Shown here: in pieces, positions 9,931-21,310 of the stretch
Position numbering within the stretch: position 1 is the stretch's first letter
Layout of the letters: every line of letters starts with the position of its first letter
Assembly: GCF_003935375.1 (NCBI RefSeq)
Contig: NZ_RHQM01000007.1
Span: 124,001-188,000 of the forward strand
DNA: 64,000 nt
Origin: Stutzerimonas xanthomarina
GTDB lineage: Bacteria; Pseudomonadota; Gammaproteobacteria; Pseudomonadales; Pseudomonadaceae
Direction of reading: 5' to 3'
Notes under the pieces: model-generated
The model's database searches: none
Seen by the model: only the letters and a program-made list of their open reading frames with translations
Told to the model about the DNA's origin: nothing
Position numbers and translations under genes: made by a program

Positions 9931-11007
9931 ATGGCTGATTTACCAATCGACGACCTTAACGTTGCCTCCAACGTGACCCTCATCACGCCAGAGCAACTGA
10001 AGCGTGAAATTCCGCTGACCGCCTCGGCACTGCAGACCGTCTCCCACGGGCGCCAGGTGGTACGCAACATTCTCGACGGCAAGGATCACCGCCTGTTCAT
10101 AGTGATCGGTCCTTGCTCCATTCACGATCTGAAGGCCGCCCACGAGTACGCCGAGCGTCTCAAGGTGCTGGCAGAAAAGGTGTCCGACAGCCTCTTCCTC
10201 GTCATGCGGGTGTATTTCGAGAAGCCACGCACCACCGTCGGCTGGAAAGGCCTGATCAACGATCCGTATATGGACGACTCCTTCAAGATCCAGGACGGCC
10301 TGCACATCGGCCGCAAGCTGCTGCTCGATCTCGCCGAGATGGGCCTGCCCACCGCGACCGAAGCGCTCGATCCGATTTCCCCGCAATACCTGCAGGACCT
10401 GATCAGCTGGTCGGCCATCGGCGCCCGTACTACCGAGTCCCAGACGCACCGTGAGATGGCCTCGGGCTTGTCCTCGGCGGTCGGCTTCAAGAACGGTACC
10501 GACGGCAGCCTGACCGTGGCCATCAATGCCCTGCAATCGGTTTCCAGCCCGCACCGTTTCCTCGGTATCAACCAGTCCGGCGGCGTTTCCATCGTCACCA
10601 CCAAGGGCAACAACTATGGCCACGTCGTGCTCCGCGGCGGCAACGGCAAGCCTAACTACGACTCGGTCAGCGTCGCGGTGTGCGAGCAGGAACTGAGCAA
10701 GGCCGGTATCCGCCCCAACGTCATGATCGACTGCAGCCACGCTAACTCCAACAAGGACCCTGCCCTGCAGCCGCTGGTAATGGACAACGTCGCCAATCAG
10801 ATTCTGGAAGGCAACAACTCCATCGTTGGCCTGATGGTGGAAAGCCACCTTGGCTGGGGTAACCAGTCCATTCCGAAGGATCCGAGTGATCTCAAGTACG
10901 GCGTATCGATCACCGATGCCTGTATCGACTGGGAAACCACCGAAAAAGCGGTGATGAGCATGCACGACAAGCTAAAGGACGTACTGCCAAGACGGCAGCG
11001 CGACTGA
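9931..11007 (+). CDS. 3-deoxy-7-phosphoheptulonate (DAHP) synthase, class I
   Basis: 358 residues. It condenses PEP with erythrose-4-phosphate in the first step of the shikimate pathway. The class I AroF/AroG/AroH motifs are all present: VIGPCSIHD, RVYFEKPRTTVGWKGLIND, KNGTDG, GGNGKPNYD and MIDCSHANS with the metal Cys/His. Which aromatic amino acid inhibits it cannot be read reliably from the sequence. A 260-bp untranslated region lies upstream with no regulatory motif I can recognise, and a strong terminator follows. Confidence 0.92.
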   Translation: MADLPIDDLNVASNVTLITPEQLKREIPLTASALQTVSHGRQVVRNILDGKDHRLFIVIGPCSIHDLKAAHEYAERLKVLAEKVSDSLFLVMRVYFEKPRTTVGWKGLINDPYMDDSFKIQDGLHIGRKLLLDLAEMGLPTATEALDPISPQYLQDLISWSAIGARTTESQTHREMASGLSSAVGFKNGTDGSLTVAINALQSVSSPHRFLGINQSGGVSIVTTKGNNYGHVVLRGGNGKPNYDSVSVAVCEQELSKAGIRPNVMIDCSHANSNKDPALQPLVMDNVANQILEGNNSIVGLMVESHLGWGNQSIPKDPSDLKYGVSITDACIDWETTEKAVMSMHDKLKDVLPRRQRD

Positions 11008-11010
11008 AAC

Positions 11011-11039
11011 GAAAAACGCCGGTCTCCCGGCGTTTTTTT
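11011..11039. terminator. Rho-independent terminator after DAHP synthase
   Basis: ACGCCGG/CCGGCGT stem with a 4-nt loop, flanked by A5 and T7, lies between converging genes and can work on both strands. Confidence 0.9.
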
Positions 11040-11331
11040 ATGGGGTCGGTTCCACCCTGTCCGAGGTCGGTCGATTGCGCTCGATGTAACGTTCGACATA
11101 GGAACACGACGGAATCACCTGGTACCCCTCGCGCTCGGCATATTCGAGCGCGTGCTGCGTCAGCACAGCAGCGATGCCTCGCCCACGCAGCGCATCCGGA
11201 ACGAAGGTCCGGTACATGTCCAGCGTCTGCTTGCCCAAATCCATATAGGCCAGATAGGCACAATGACCGTCGATCACCGCCTCGAAGCGATGCCCCGCCA
11301 GGTCATGGTGAACACGCACCGTATCGCTCAT
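11038..11331 (-). CDS. Small GNAT-family N-acetyltransferase (YjdJ/NATD1-like)
   Basis: A 97-residue single-domain GNAT. The acetyl-CoA loop is RGRGIAAVLTQHALEYAE, preceded by the strand MYRTFVPDAL. It is about two thirds of the usual GNAT length, typical of the NATD1/YjdJ subfamily, whose substrates are unknown. The stop lies inside the downstream half of the DAHP-synthase terminator. Confidence 0.75.
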   Translation of the reverse strand: MSDTVRVHHDLAGHRFEAVIDGHCAYLAYMDLGKQTLDMYRTFVPDALRGRGIAAVLTQHALEYAEREGYQVIPSCSYVERYIERNRPTSDRVEPTP

Positions 11332-11585
11332 TTTGACTCCTCAGCAGGATTGCCCTGTCTTCTTGTTCTCGATCACGCTGCGGTCCATGACGCAGAACTG
11401 GCAGCCGAAACATACACAGGTGTCTTTTCTACCTGTTTCGCATCCGTTCGAACAGCCTCAGCTGATCAATATTTGTGCGCGGCATTGAAGGAACTTTCGA
11501 TCAAACAGAAGATCAGGCAACTATGAGTGCATGTATTCCCGGCGAACACTGGATGTTTTTTATCCAACTTTCGCAAAGGGGTGGT
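11332..11585. other. Intergenic region left of the insertion sequence
   Basis: 254 bp between the GNAT start and the left end of the IS. I see no convincing gene, hairpin or promoter. Joined to the sequence right of the IS it would form the original long upstream region of oprI. Confidence 0.5.
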
Positions 11586-11650
11586 TGTAGTGGTCTACTG
11601 ATTCCGGACACCCATTTAGGGCGAGAATGCTCGCCATAGAGAGGTGTCTG

Positions 11651-12813
<1,163 letters not shown>

Positions 12814-12874
12814 CCACTACAGGTAAAGCAAAAGGCCATTTGAAAAAAAACCTGTGGCTCCGAGGCTCGCTCCG

Positions 12875-12902
12875 TTTACTTAAGCTAAGTTCTAGGTAGT
12901 AT
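12875..12902 (+). promoter_or_regulatory. Probable sigma-70 promoter of oprI
   Basis: TTTACT (12875-12880) and TAGTAT (12897-12902) are separated by 16 bp and lie about 60 bp upstream of the oprI start. The IS3 insertion ends 53 bp before the -35, so the core promoter survives. Confidence 0.55.
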
Positions 12903-12962
12903 GTGCGCGCAAACTTTCCATAACGGAAGTTGCTTATGGATTTCCACCTTAAGGGGAACAAG

Positions 12963-13217
12963 ATGAACAACGTTCTGAAATTCTCTGCTCTGGCTCTGGC
13001 CGCAGTTCTGGCTACCGGTTGCAGCAACAGCATGACCAAAGAAAGCGAAGCTCGCCTGACCGCGACCGAGGACGCCGCTGCCCGCGCCCAGGCTCGCGCT
13101 GACGAAGCGTACAGCAAGGCCGACGAAGCTCTGGCCGCCGCTCAGAAGGCTCAGCAGACCGCTGACGAAGCCAACGAGCGTGCTCTGCGTATGCTGGAAC
13201 GCGCCAGCCGCAAGTAA
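12963..13217 (+). CDS. oprI: Major outer-membrane lipoprotein I (Lpp-like)
   Basis: 84 residues, nearly identical to P. aeruginosa OprI. The lipoprotein signal ends in LATGC with the lipidated Cys20. The mature part is one alanine-rich heptad coiled coil ([20 protein letters not shown] and onward) ending in RK, the residue class that can be linked to peptidoglycan. AAGGGG precedes the ATG. The adjacent L,D-transpeptidase fits such anchoring. An abundant transcript is expected: strong promoter, short gene, strong terminator. Confidence 0.97.
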   Translation: MNNVLKFSALALAAVLATGCSNSMTKESEARLTATEDAAARAQARADEAYSKADEALAAAQKAQQTADEANERALRMLERASRK

Positions 13218-13228
13218 GCTTGTAGAAA

Positions 13229-13262
13229 TAAAAAAAGCCGACCTTCGAGGTCGGCTTTTTTT
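13229..13262. terminator. Strong Rho-independent terminator after oprI
   Basis: AAAAAGCCGACC-TTCG-AGGTCGGCTTTTTTT: a GC-rich stem with a stable TTCG loop and T8. Its A-rich left arm lets it also end the converging L,D-transpeptidase transcript. Confidence 0.95.
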
Positions 13263-13280
13263 ATGCGCGCAGATCAGTAG

Positions 13281-14246
13281 TCAAAACAACTGGTCTTCCT
13301 GTACGGCCACTTCCGTACGTTGTTCGGCAATCTGGATCGGCAGGCCGTCCTCGCCGGCGATGATCTCCCGCACCATTTCCCAGTCGAGATGCAGCTTGCC
13401 TGCAGCATCGTCACGCTTGAGTAGCGTATTGATGACGACGGCGTGCTTGTCCATCAAAGTGAGCGCTTGCTGATCCTCCTCTTCCAGCGGCGCATGGGCC
13501 TCGAGATAAACCTTGCCTTCGCTCACGCCGAATTTGTAGGGCTCATCGACGATGCGGACCGGCGTCCCCACCTTCACCATCTTCGCCAGCTCCAGCACAT
13601 TGTGGTTGAGCATGCGGAAGCAACCGTGACTGACGCGCATGCCAATACCGAACTTCTTGTTCGAGCCATGAATAAGGTAGCCAGGCAGCGCCAGACTCAT
13701 CTTGTACGGCCCCAGCGGGTTATCCGGCCCCGGCGGCACCACCTTCGGCAGCGGGTCGCCATCAGCGGCGTGCTCGTCACGGATGGACTGCGGAGGGTAC
13801 CAGGCGGGGTTGCTGGTCATTGCCGAAATCCGCGTATTACCTACCGGCGATCCCCAACCCTCGCGCCCGATACCGAGGGGGAAGGTATGCACGACATTCT
13901 TTCCTTCCGGGAAGTAATAAAGGCGGTACTCGGCAATGTTGATCACCACGCCTTCACGCGGGCCCGGCGGCAGAATGAAACGGGTCGGCAGAATGATGTC
14001 CGTGCCCTCGCCTGGCAGCCAGGGATCGACGCCCGGGTTTGCCGCTACCAGCTCCAGATAGCCAAGGTCATGGGTTTCACCGATGGCCGCGAAGGTGTCT
14101 TCGTACTTGGCCTTGATCACCTGGATCTGGCCGACGATGTCGTCGCCTTCGGGCGGCAGCGGCAGCTCGAGCGCCGCGCTGGTGCCTGCTGAAAGCAAAG
14201 CAGCGAGTGACAAACAGGAGGCGACTGCAAACGCGCGCGAGAGCAT
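13281..14246 (-). CDS. Periplasmic L,D-transpeptidase (YkuD / ErfK-YbiS family)
   Basis: 321 residues with a signal peptide (1-25). A LysM-like segment lies near 40-90, and the YkuD domain runs from about 98 to 235 with LIHGSN (His193) and SHGCFRM (catalytic Cys209). Such enzymes form meso-DAP crosslinks in peptidoglycan or attach Braun-type lipoprotein to it. The position next to oprI, conserved in pseudomonads, favours a role in anchoring OprI; this is inferred. Confidence 0.92.
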   Translation of the reverse strand: MLSRAFAVASCLSLAALLSAGTSAALELPLPPEGDDIVGQIQVIKAKYEDTFAAIGETHDLGYLELVAANPGVDPWLPGEGTDIILPTRFILPPGPREGVVINIAEYRLYYFPEGKNVVHTFPLGIGREGWGSPVGNTRISAMTSNPAWYPPQSIRDEHAADGDPLPKVVPPGPDNPLGPYKMSLALPGYLIHGSNKKFGIGMRVSHGCFRMLNHNVLELAKMVKVGTPVRIVDEPYKFGVSEGKVYLEAHAPLEEEDQQALTLMDKHAVVINTLLKRDDAAGKLHLDWEMVREIIAGEDGLPIQIAEQRTEVAVQEDQLF

Positions 14247-14314
14247 TCAGAAAATCCTTGAGAACTTGGTGTGATGGAATGGTGCGATTGTACGTGAACC
14301 GGGCTAAACGTGAG

Positions 14315-14596
14315 CTACCAGGCAGCGGTGGCAGACGGAAGGCCCTTGCGTCGCGCCTCAAGCAACTGCCTGCAGTTCGGGCATAGCTGTCGGTCCTTCA
14401 GCGTGGCGCGCTCGAGCTCCCTCCAGCGAGGCTGCGCAGGCAGCAGACCGCCACACAGGGTACGGTCGGCATTGCCGCTCAGCTCAAGCTGGCGCAACGC
14501 CAGGTGCAGTCGATTCTCGCGGCAGGCGAACATGTCGTACTGTTCGTCCGGCACGATGATTCGATAAGCGTAAAGGGTCCTGGCTGAGCGCGACAT
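14315..14596 (-). CDS. Conserved hypothetical protein with a C-terminal CxxC knuckle
   Basis: 93 residues from the ATG at 14596 (MSRSARTLYAYRIIVPDEQ). I do not recognise a named family. The C-terminal half carries LCPNCRQLLEARRKGLP, a single CxxC pair like half a zinc ribbon. P. aeruginosa has a short unnamed gene at the same place between tesA and the L,D-transpeptidase, which supports a real gene. An upstream start at 14716 would overlap tesA by 77 bp and is less likely. Confidence 0.6.
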   Translation of the reverse strand: MSRSARTLYAYRIIVPDEQYDMFACRENRLHLALRQLELSGNADRTLCGGLLPAQPRWRELERATLKDRQLCPNCRQLLEARRKGLPSATAAW

Positions 14597-14639
14597 CTGA
14601 GGCTCCAATCGAGGGCGCGACAGTAGCTGCGCGCACGCC

Positions 14640-15245
14640 TCAAAGCAAGGGCTCGAGCACCGGCCAGACGGTATCCAGCAGCTGGGTCTGGGCCTCTGCG
14701 GTGGGGTGAATGCCATCGGCCTGCATCATCCCCGCGACACCACCAACCCCCTCCAGCAGAAACGGCACATAAGCCACCGGTTTCTCCGCTGCCAGCGAGT
14801 CGAAAGCGTCAGCGAACGCGCGGGTGTAACGCTGCCCGAGATTGGGCGGCATGCGCATTCCAAGCAACAGGACCTCTGCACCCGCCTCGCGGCTGCGATC
14901 GATCATCTCGGCAAGATTCTGTTTCAATTGCGCTGGCGACTGCCCACGCAGACCGTCGTTGCCTCCCAGCTCGAGAATCACCACCTCGGGAGCATACTCC
15001 TCGAGCAACGGATCAAGCCGCGCGAGCCCGCCAGACGTGGTGTCGCCACTGATCGAGGCATTCACTACGCGCCACGAATCATCCGCCCCGACCAGGCGTT
15101 CCTGCAGCAGATGCACCCACCCCTGGCTGGTTTCCAGCCCGAAAGCCGCGCTGATACTATCGCCGACCACCAGTACGGTTCCGGCCAGGGCTCCCTGAGT
15201 CCAGCACAGCAGCGCCAGAGCCCCGCATTTCAGCCACTTTCGCAT
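14640..15245 (-). CDS. tesA: Periplasmic acyl-CoA thioesterase I / arylesterase (SGNH hydrolase)
   Basis: 201 residues with a signal peptide (1-21). The SGNH blocks are complete: GDSIS with nucleophile Ser30, GGNDGLRG with Asn96, and DGIHPT with Asp177 and His180. TesA hydrolyses acyl thioesters, lysophospholipids and aryl esters in the periplasm. It is divergent from the ABC transporter genes, with only 11 bp between the two start codons. Confidence 0.95.
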   Translation of the reverse strand: MRKWLKCGALALLCWTQGALAGTVLVVGDSISAAFGLETSQGWVHLLQERLVGADDSWRVVNASISGDTTSGGLARLDPLLEEYAPEVVILELGGNDGLRGQSPAQLKQNLAEMIDRSREAGAEVLLLGMRMPPNLGQRYTRAFADAFDSLAAEKPVAYVPFLLEGVGGVAGMMQADGIHPTAEAQTQLLDTVWPVLEPLL

Positions 15246-15256
15246 CGGATCCCCTC

Positions 15257-15943
15257 ATGAGCGGCAACATTCTCGACGCCCGGAACCTTAACAAAGTGGT
15301 ACCCAGCGCGGAAGGCGAGCTGAGCATCCTGGCCGACCTCTCGCTGCAGCTGGCCAAGGGCGACAGCCTCGCCATCGTCGGCACCTCCGGCTCGGGAAAG
15401 TCGACCCTGCTCGGTCTGCTCGCCGGGCTTGATCTGCCGAGCTCCGGGGAAGTGCACCTGGCGGGCCACGCGCTGGCCGCGCTCGATGAGGATCAGCGCG
15501 CTCGCGTACGCGCCGAACACGTCGGCTTTGTCTTCCAGTCGTTCCAGTTGCTGGACAGCCTGAACGCGCTGGAGAACGTCATGCTGCCCCTTGAGCTGGA
15601 TGGCCGTCGCGATGCCCGCGAGCGCGCCACCGAACTGCTCGGCCGCGTCGGCCTCGGCGAGCGCCTGCACCACTATCCGCGACAGCTTTCGGGGGGCGAG
15701 CAACAGCGGGTTGCGCTGGCCCGCGCCTTCGCCGCCGAGCCCGACGTACTGTTTGCCGATGAGCCCACCGGCAACCTCGACACGCATACTGGCGCGCACA
15801 TCACCGAGCTGCTTTTCGAACTCAATCGCGAGCGTGGCACCACGCTTGTGCTGGTGACCCATGACGAGCGCCTGGCCAAACGTTGCCATCGCATGATTCG
15901 CCTCGAGGGCGGTCGGCAGATCGCTGCCGAGGCGACTGAATGA
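15257..15943 (+). CDS. ABC transporter ATP-binding protein (YbbA/LolD type)
   Basis: 228 residues. Walker A is GTSGSGKST near 39-47, the signature is LSGGEQQRVALARAF, and Walker B is VLFADEPTGNLD. This belongs to the MacB/LolD/YbbA group of mechanotransmission ABC systems. Its stop overlaps the next gene by ATGA. With that permease and divergent tesA it matches the E. coli ybbA-ybbP-tesA arrangement. No clear Shine-Dalgarno precedes the start, which lies 11 bp from the tesA start. Confidence 0.92.
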   Translation: MSGNILDARNLNKVVPSAEGELSILADLSLQLAKGDSLAIVGTSGSGKSTLLGLLAGLDLPSSGEVHLAGHALAALDEDQRARVRAEHVGFVFQSFQLLDSLNALENVMLPLELDGRRDARERATELLGRVGLGERLHHYPRQLSGGEQQRVALARAFAAEPDVLFADEPTGNLDTHTGAHITELLFELNRERGTTLVLVTHDERLAKRCHRMIRLEGGRQIAAEATE

Positions 15944-18444
15944 TGCGCATGCCCAAGGCCCGTCTGTTCGCCCTGGCCTACCGGCAGTTATTGCGTGACG
16001 CTCGCGCCGGTGAGTTGCGCGTGCTGTTCTTCGCGCTGGTCATCGCCGTGGCCGCCAGCACCGCGATCGGTTATTTCGGCGCACGCCTGAACGGCGCCAT
16101 GCTGCTACGCGCCAGCGAATTCCTTGGTGCTGACCTGGTGTTGAGCGGCAGCGCGCCGGCAGCGCCAGCGCAGATCGAAGCGGGCACGGCGCAAGGCCTC
16201 GCGCATGCCCAAGTCGTCGAGTTCTCCAGCGTCATCGCGACCGATGAGGATCTGCAGCTTGCCAGCGTCAAGGCCGCCGGCAACGGTTATCCGTTGCGCG
16301 GCACTCTGCGCAGCGCTGCGCAGCCCTATGAAGCCGAGCAGCCCGGCGGCTCGCCTGCACCCGGCGAAGCCTGGGCCGAGGCGCGGCTGTTTGCAGCACT
16401 CGACCTGGAGATCGGCGACAGCATCGAGGTCGGCAACAAGCCGCTGCGCCTGACCCGCGTGCTGACCTACGAGCCGGACCGGGTTGGCGACTTCTACAGC
16501 CTGACGCCTCGGGTGCTGATGCACCTGGACGACCTGGCCGCGACCGGTGTCGTGCAACCCGGCAGCCGCGTCCGTTATCGCGAGCTGTGGCGAGGTGAAA
16601 GCGCGGCATTGGCGGCCTATCAGCAATCACTGCAAAGCGATCTGCAGGCGCACCAACGCATCGAAACGGCCAACGACAGCAATCGCCAGATCGGCGGTGC
16701 CCTTGGTCGCGCCGAACGCTATCTGAATCTGGCCAGCCTTGCCGCCATCCTGCTGGCCGGGGTGGCGGTCGCGCTCTCCGCCGCCCGCTTCGCTGCGCGG
16801 CGCTTCGATGCCAGTGCACTGTTGCGCTGCCTGGGCCTGTCGCGTTACGACGCCCTTCTGCTCTACGCCCTGCAACTGGGCATGCTCGGCCTGCTGGCGA
16901 GCATCGCCGGTGCGCTGCTCGGCTGGGCCGCGCAGCACGGACTGTTCTTTTTGCTGCGCGATCTGCTCGCCCAGGAAATACCACCTGGCGGCATCTGGCC
17001 GGCCGCGGCAGGCATCGCAACCGGGCTGGTGGCCCTGGCAGGCTTTGCCCTGCCGCCGCTGGCGGGGCTGGGGCGCGTGCCTCCGCTGCGCGTGCTGCGC
17101 CGCGACATGCTGCCGGTACCACCTAGTGCGTGGCTGGTCTATGGGACCGCGATTTTCGCCCTCGGGCTGATCATGTGGCGGCTGAGCCTGGATCTGAAGA
17201 TCACGCTGGCACTGCTTGGCGGCGGCCTGCTCGCCACGCTGCTGCTTGGCGGTGTGCTTCTTATGGGGCTCAAGGCCATGCGCCGCCTGCTTGCCGGTGC
17301 CTCGCTGAGCTGGCGCCTGGGCCTCGGCCAGTTGCTGCGCCATCCACTGGCTGCCGCCGGACAGGCCCTTGCCTTCGGCCTGATCCTGCTGGCCATGACG
17401 CTTATCGCGCTGCTGCGAGGTGAGCTGCTCGATACCTGGCAGGACCAGCTGCCGGACAACGCACCGAATCATTTCGTGCTCAATGTACTGCCGGCGGAAA
17501 AGGATGCCTTTGCCGAGCGCATCGCGGCCATCTCGGACCATGCCGCGCCACTGTATCCGGTCGTGCCAGGACGCCTGATCGCGATCAACGGCGAGCCGGT
17601 GCGCCAGCTGGTCAGCAAGGAATCCCAGGGTGAGCGCGCGATCCGCCGCGACCTGAGCCTGACCTGGGCCGCCGAACTACCGAAGGACAATCACATCGTC
17701 GCGGGCACCTGGTGGGGCAATCAGGGCGACGCTGACATTCCCGGGGTATCCGTCGAGGCGGAACTTGCGCAAAGCCTGCGATTGAAGGTCGGTGATCGAC
17801 TGTCCTTCACCATAGGCGGGCTGACCCGCGAGGCCAGCGTCACCAGCCTGCGCGAGGTCAACTGGGACAGCTTCCAGCCCAACTTCTACATGATCTTCGA
17901 ACCGGACACTCTCCACGGCATGCCGGCCACCTACATGACCAGCTTCCACCTGCCGCCTGGCAAGGAACGCGAATTGGTTGAGCTGGCCCGCGCGTTTCCT
18001 TCAGTCACCCTGCTGCAGGTCGAGGCGCTGCTGGCTCAATTGCGCAGCATCCTTGCGCAGGTATCACTGGCCGTGGAATACGTACTGCTGTTCGTCCTGG
18101 CCGCCGGCCTGGCGGTTCTGTTCGCCGGGCTGCAAGCGACGCTGGACGAGCGCATTCGTCAGGGCGCGTTGCTCAGGGCGCTCGGTGCAGAGCGGGGCTT
18201 GCTGCTTCGTGCGCGCCGAGCCGAGTTCGGCCTGTTGGGCGCCGCCAGCGGCCTGCTCGCCGCGCTCGGCTGCGAGCTGGTCAGCGCCCTGCTCTATCAC
18301 TACGCATTCGATCTGCGCTGGCAGCCGCACCCATGGCTGCTAGTACTGCCGTTGATAGGTGCTTTACTGGTCGGTGGCGCCGGTCTGATCGGTACTCGAC
18401 GCGCGCTGAATGCGAGCCCGCTGACCGTACTGCGCGAGAGTTGA
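15940..18444 (+). CDS. ABC transporter permease (YbbP, FtsX-domain family)
   Basis: 834 residues. One N-terminal helix (about 25-45) and a periplasmic MacB-like domain precede a first FtsX block (about 265-370). A second set of helices near 400-490 and a large periplasmic domain follow, then a C-terminal FtsX block (about 700-830). This is the ten-helix YbbP layout. It pairs with the ATPase upstream (4-bp overlap). The transported substrate is unknown; linkage to tesA suggests a lipid or lipoprotein-like substrate. Confidence 0.9.
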   Translation: MMRMPKARLFALAYRQLLRDARAGELRVLFFALVIAVAASTAIGYFGARLNGAMLLRASEFLGADLVLSGSAPAAPAQIEAGTAQGLAHAQVVEFSSVIATDEDLQLASVKAAGNGYPLRGTLRSAAQPYEAEQPGGSPAPGEAWAEARLFAALDLEIGDSIEVGNKPLRLTRVLTYEPDRVGDFYSLTPRVLMHLDDLAATGVVQPGSRVRYRELWRGESAALAAYQQSLQSDLQAHQRIETANDSNRQIGGALGRAERYLNLASLAAILLAGVAVALSAARFAARRFDASALLRCLGLSRYDALLLYALQLGMLGLLASIAGALLGWAAQHGLFFLLRDLLAQEIPPGGIWPAAAGIATGLVALAGFALPPLAGLGRVPPLRVLRRDMLPVPPSAWLVYGTAIFALGLIMWRLSLDLKITLALLGGGLLATLLLGGVLLMGLKAMRRLLAGASLSWRLGLGQLLRHPLAAAGQALAFGLILLAMTLIALLRGELLDTWQDQLPDNAPNHFVLNVLPAEKDAFAERIAAISDHAAPLYPVVPGRLIAINGEPVRQLVSKESQGERAIRRDLSLTWAAELPKDNHIVAGTWWGNQGDADIPGVSVEAELAQSLRLKVGDRLSFTIGGLTREASVTSLREVNWDSFQPNFYMIFEPDTLHGMPATYMTSFHLPPGKERELVELARAFPSVTLLQVEALLAQLRSILAQVSLAVEYVLLFVLAAGLAVLFAGLQATLDERIRQGALLRALGAERGLLLRARRAEFGLLGAASGLLAALGCELVSALLYHYAFDLRWQPHPWLLVLPLIGALLVGGAGLIGTRRALNASPLTVLRES

Positions 18445-18484
18445 AGCGCTACAATCGGCGACTTTTCAGCGAGGACGCAAATCC

Positions 18485-18982
18485 ATGAGTCGCTATCGCC
18501 CACCGCGCCCGGCCGGCACGCCCCTGATCACCCCAGAAGGCGAAGCTCGGCTGCGTGCCGAGCTGCACGAACTCTGGCACGTCAAGCGCCCGCAGGTGAC
18601 CCAATCGGTGAGCGAAGCGGCGGCGCAGGGTGATCGTTCGGAGAACGCGGAATACACCTACGGCAAGAAGATGCTGCGAGAGATCGACAGTCGCGTGCGG
18701 TTCCTGACCAAGCGTCTGGAAAAGCTCAAGGTCGTAGGCGACCGGCCCAGCGACCCGAACAAGGTGTATTTCGGCGCCTGGGTGACCCTGGAGGACGAGG
18801 ATGGTGAGGAAGCGCGCTACCGAATCGTCGGTCCTGACGAACTGGACCTGCGCCAAGGTCTGATCAGCATCGATTCGCCCCTGGCGCGGGCGTTGGTGGG
18901 CAAAAGCCTGGATGCCGAAGTCCAGGTGCAAACCCCGACCGGGATGAAGCTCTGGTACGTGGTCGCTGTCGAGTATCAGTGA
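18485..18982 (+). CDS. greB: Transcript cleavage factor GreB
   Basis: 165 residues. An N-terminal coiled-coil hairpin (about 10-80), with the acidic tip in [14 protein letters not shown], is inserted into the RNA polymerase secondary channel; a C-terminal FKBP-like domain follows. It rescues backtracked elongation complexes. The [12 protein letters not shown] stretch and the length fit GreB rather than GreA. Confidence 0.95.
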   Translation: MSRYRPPRPAGTPLITPEGEARLRAELHELWHVKRPQVTQSVSEAAAQGDRSENAEYTYGKKMLREIDSRVRFLTKRLEKLKVVGDRPSDPNKVYFGAWVTLEDEDGEEARYRIVGPDELDLRQGLISIDSPLARALVGKSLDAEVQVQTPTGMKLWYVVAVEYQ

Positions 18983-20228
<1,246 letters not shown>

Positions 20229-20249
20229 CGCGCGACTCTTCGTGAACCA

Positions 20250-20272
20250 GGCCGGGATCGTCGATCCCGGCC
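20250..20272 (+). terminator. Intercistronic hairpin between lipA and lif
   Basis: GGCCGGGAT and ATCCCGGCC form a perfect 9-bp stem with a 5-nt loop and no T tract. It probably stabilises or partly terminates the lipA message, lowering expression of the foldase relative to the lipase. Confidence 0.6.
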
Positions 20273-20290
20273 GCTATCACCGAGCACCCC

Positions 20291-21304
20291 ATGAGCAAAT
20301 ACATAATTCTTCTGGTGCTAGCCGTGGCGCTAAGCCTGACCATCATGCAGAGCCGATCGACACCCAGCCCGGCTGCAGTGGCCGATTCGCCATCGGCCAC
20401 CTCACCCGCCACGGCTGCCCCAACACCACCCCGGAAGCCGCTGAAAAACCAACCGGCACCGCAAGGCACGCCGCAGTTGCCGACATCGTTCAAGGGCACC
20501 CAGGTCGATGGCCAGTTCCGTCTGGATGAAGCCGGCAACCTGCTAATCGGCGCCGAGCTTCGGCATCTGTTCGATTACTTTCTCGCCGCAGCCGGAGAGG
20601 AGCCGTTGAAGAACAGTATCGAACGCTTGCGCCGTTACATCGCCGCCGAGCTGCCGCAGCCGGCTCAGAGCCAGGCATCAGCAGTGCTCACCCAATATCT
20701 CAACTACAAGCGCCAACTGCTTGATCTGGAAGCAGCTTATTCGCGAACCACGGACATTTCAGCGCTACGCCAACGCTTGAGTGCCGTGCAGGCGTTGCGC
20801 GCACGCGTGCTGGAGCCGGCTGTTCACCAGGCGTTCTTCGCCCTGGACGAGGCCTATGATCGCTTCAGCCTGGAGCGCCTGGCCATTCAAGCCGATTCAG
20901 CACTGGACAGCGAAGCCAAGGGCCGCGCCATCGACCAGCTGCGCGCCGGATTGCCCGGCGACCTGCAAGAGCTGCTCGTGCCGCAGCTGCAAAGCGAGCT
21001 GCGAGAGCAAACTGTCGCCTTGCAGGCCCAGGGCGCCAATGCGCAGCAGATCCGCCAGCTGCGCCAACAGTTGGTGGGCAGCGAGGCTGCCGCCCGACTC
21101 GAAGCGCTGGATCGACAGCGCGCGCAGTGGCAGCAACGGGTCGCTGTCTATCGGCAGGAACGTCAGCGTATCGAAGCCACCCGCGGCCTGGACGATGTCG
21201 AGCGCCGCAGCGCTATCGAGCAACTGGAGGCCGAGCAGTTTGACGAGGGCGAACGCTTGCGGCTTGTCGCTGCCTTTCAGCAGCAGGAAGTGGCGGAGCG
21301 CTGA
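20291..21304 (+). CDS. lif: Lipase-specific foldase (steric chaperone)
   Basis: 337 residues, also called LipH, LipB or LimA. One N-terminal membrane anchor (about 4-20) is followed by a Pro/Ala-rich linker (25-60) and an all-helical domain that wraps around the lipase in the periplasm. The Lif signature R-x-x-F-D-Y-F-L-x-A-x-G-E is exact at 91-103. It is co-transcribed with lipA through the intercistronic hairpin and ends 6 bp from the converging mltF stop. Confidence 0.95.
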   Translation: MSKYIILLVLAVALSLTIMQSRSTPSPAAVADSPSATSPATAAPTPPRKPLKNQPAPQGTPQLPTSFKGTQVDGQFRLDEAGNLLIGAELRHLFDYFLAAAGEEPLKNSIERLRRYIAAELPQPAQSQASAVLTQYLNYKRQLLDLEAAYSRTTDISALRQRLSAVQALRARVLEPAVHQAFFALDEAYDRFSLERLAIQADSALDSEAKGRAIDQLRAGLPGDLQELLVPQLQSELREQTVALQAQGANAQQIRQLRQQLVGSEAAARLEALDRQRAQWQQRVAVYRQERQRIEATRGLDDVERRSAIEQLEAEQFDEGERLRLVAAFQQQEVAER

Positions 21305-21310
21305 GAGCGG

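Noticed and set aside
11332..11585. Remnant of a gene disrupted by the IS
   Set aside because: Joining the two flanks across the IS restores no open frame with a recognisable product; the site looks like non-coding upstream DNA of oprI.
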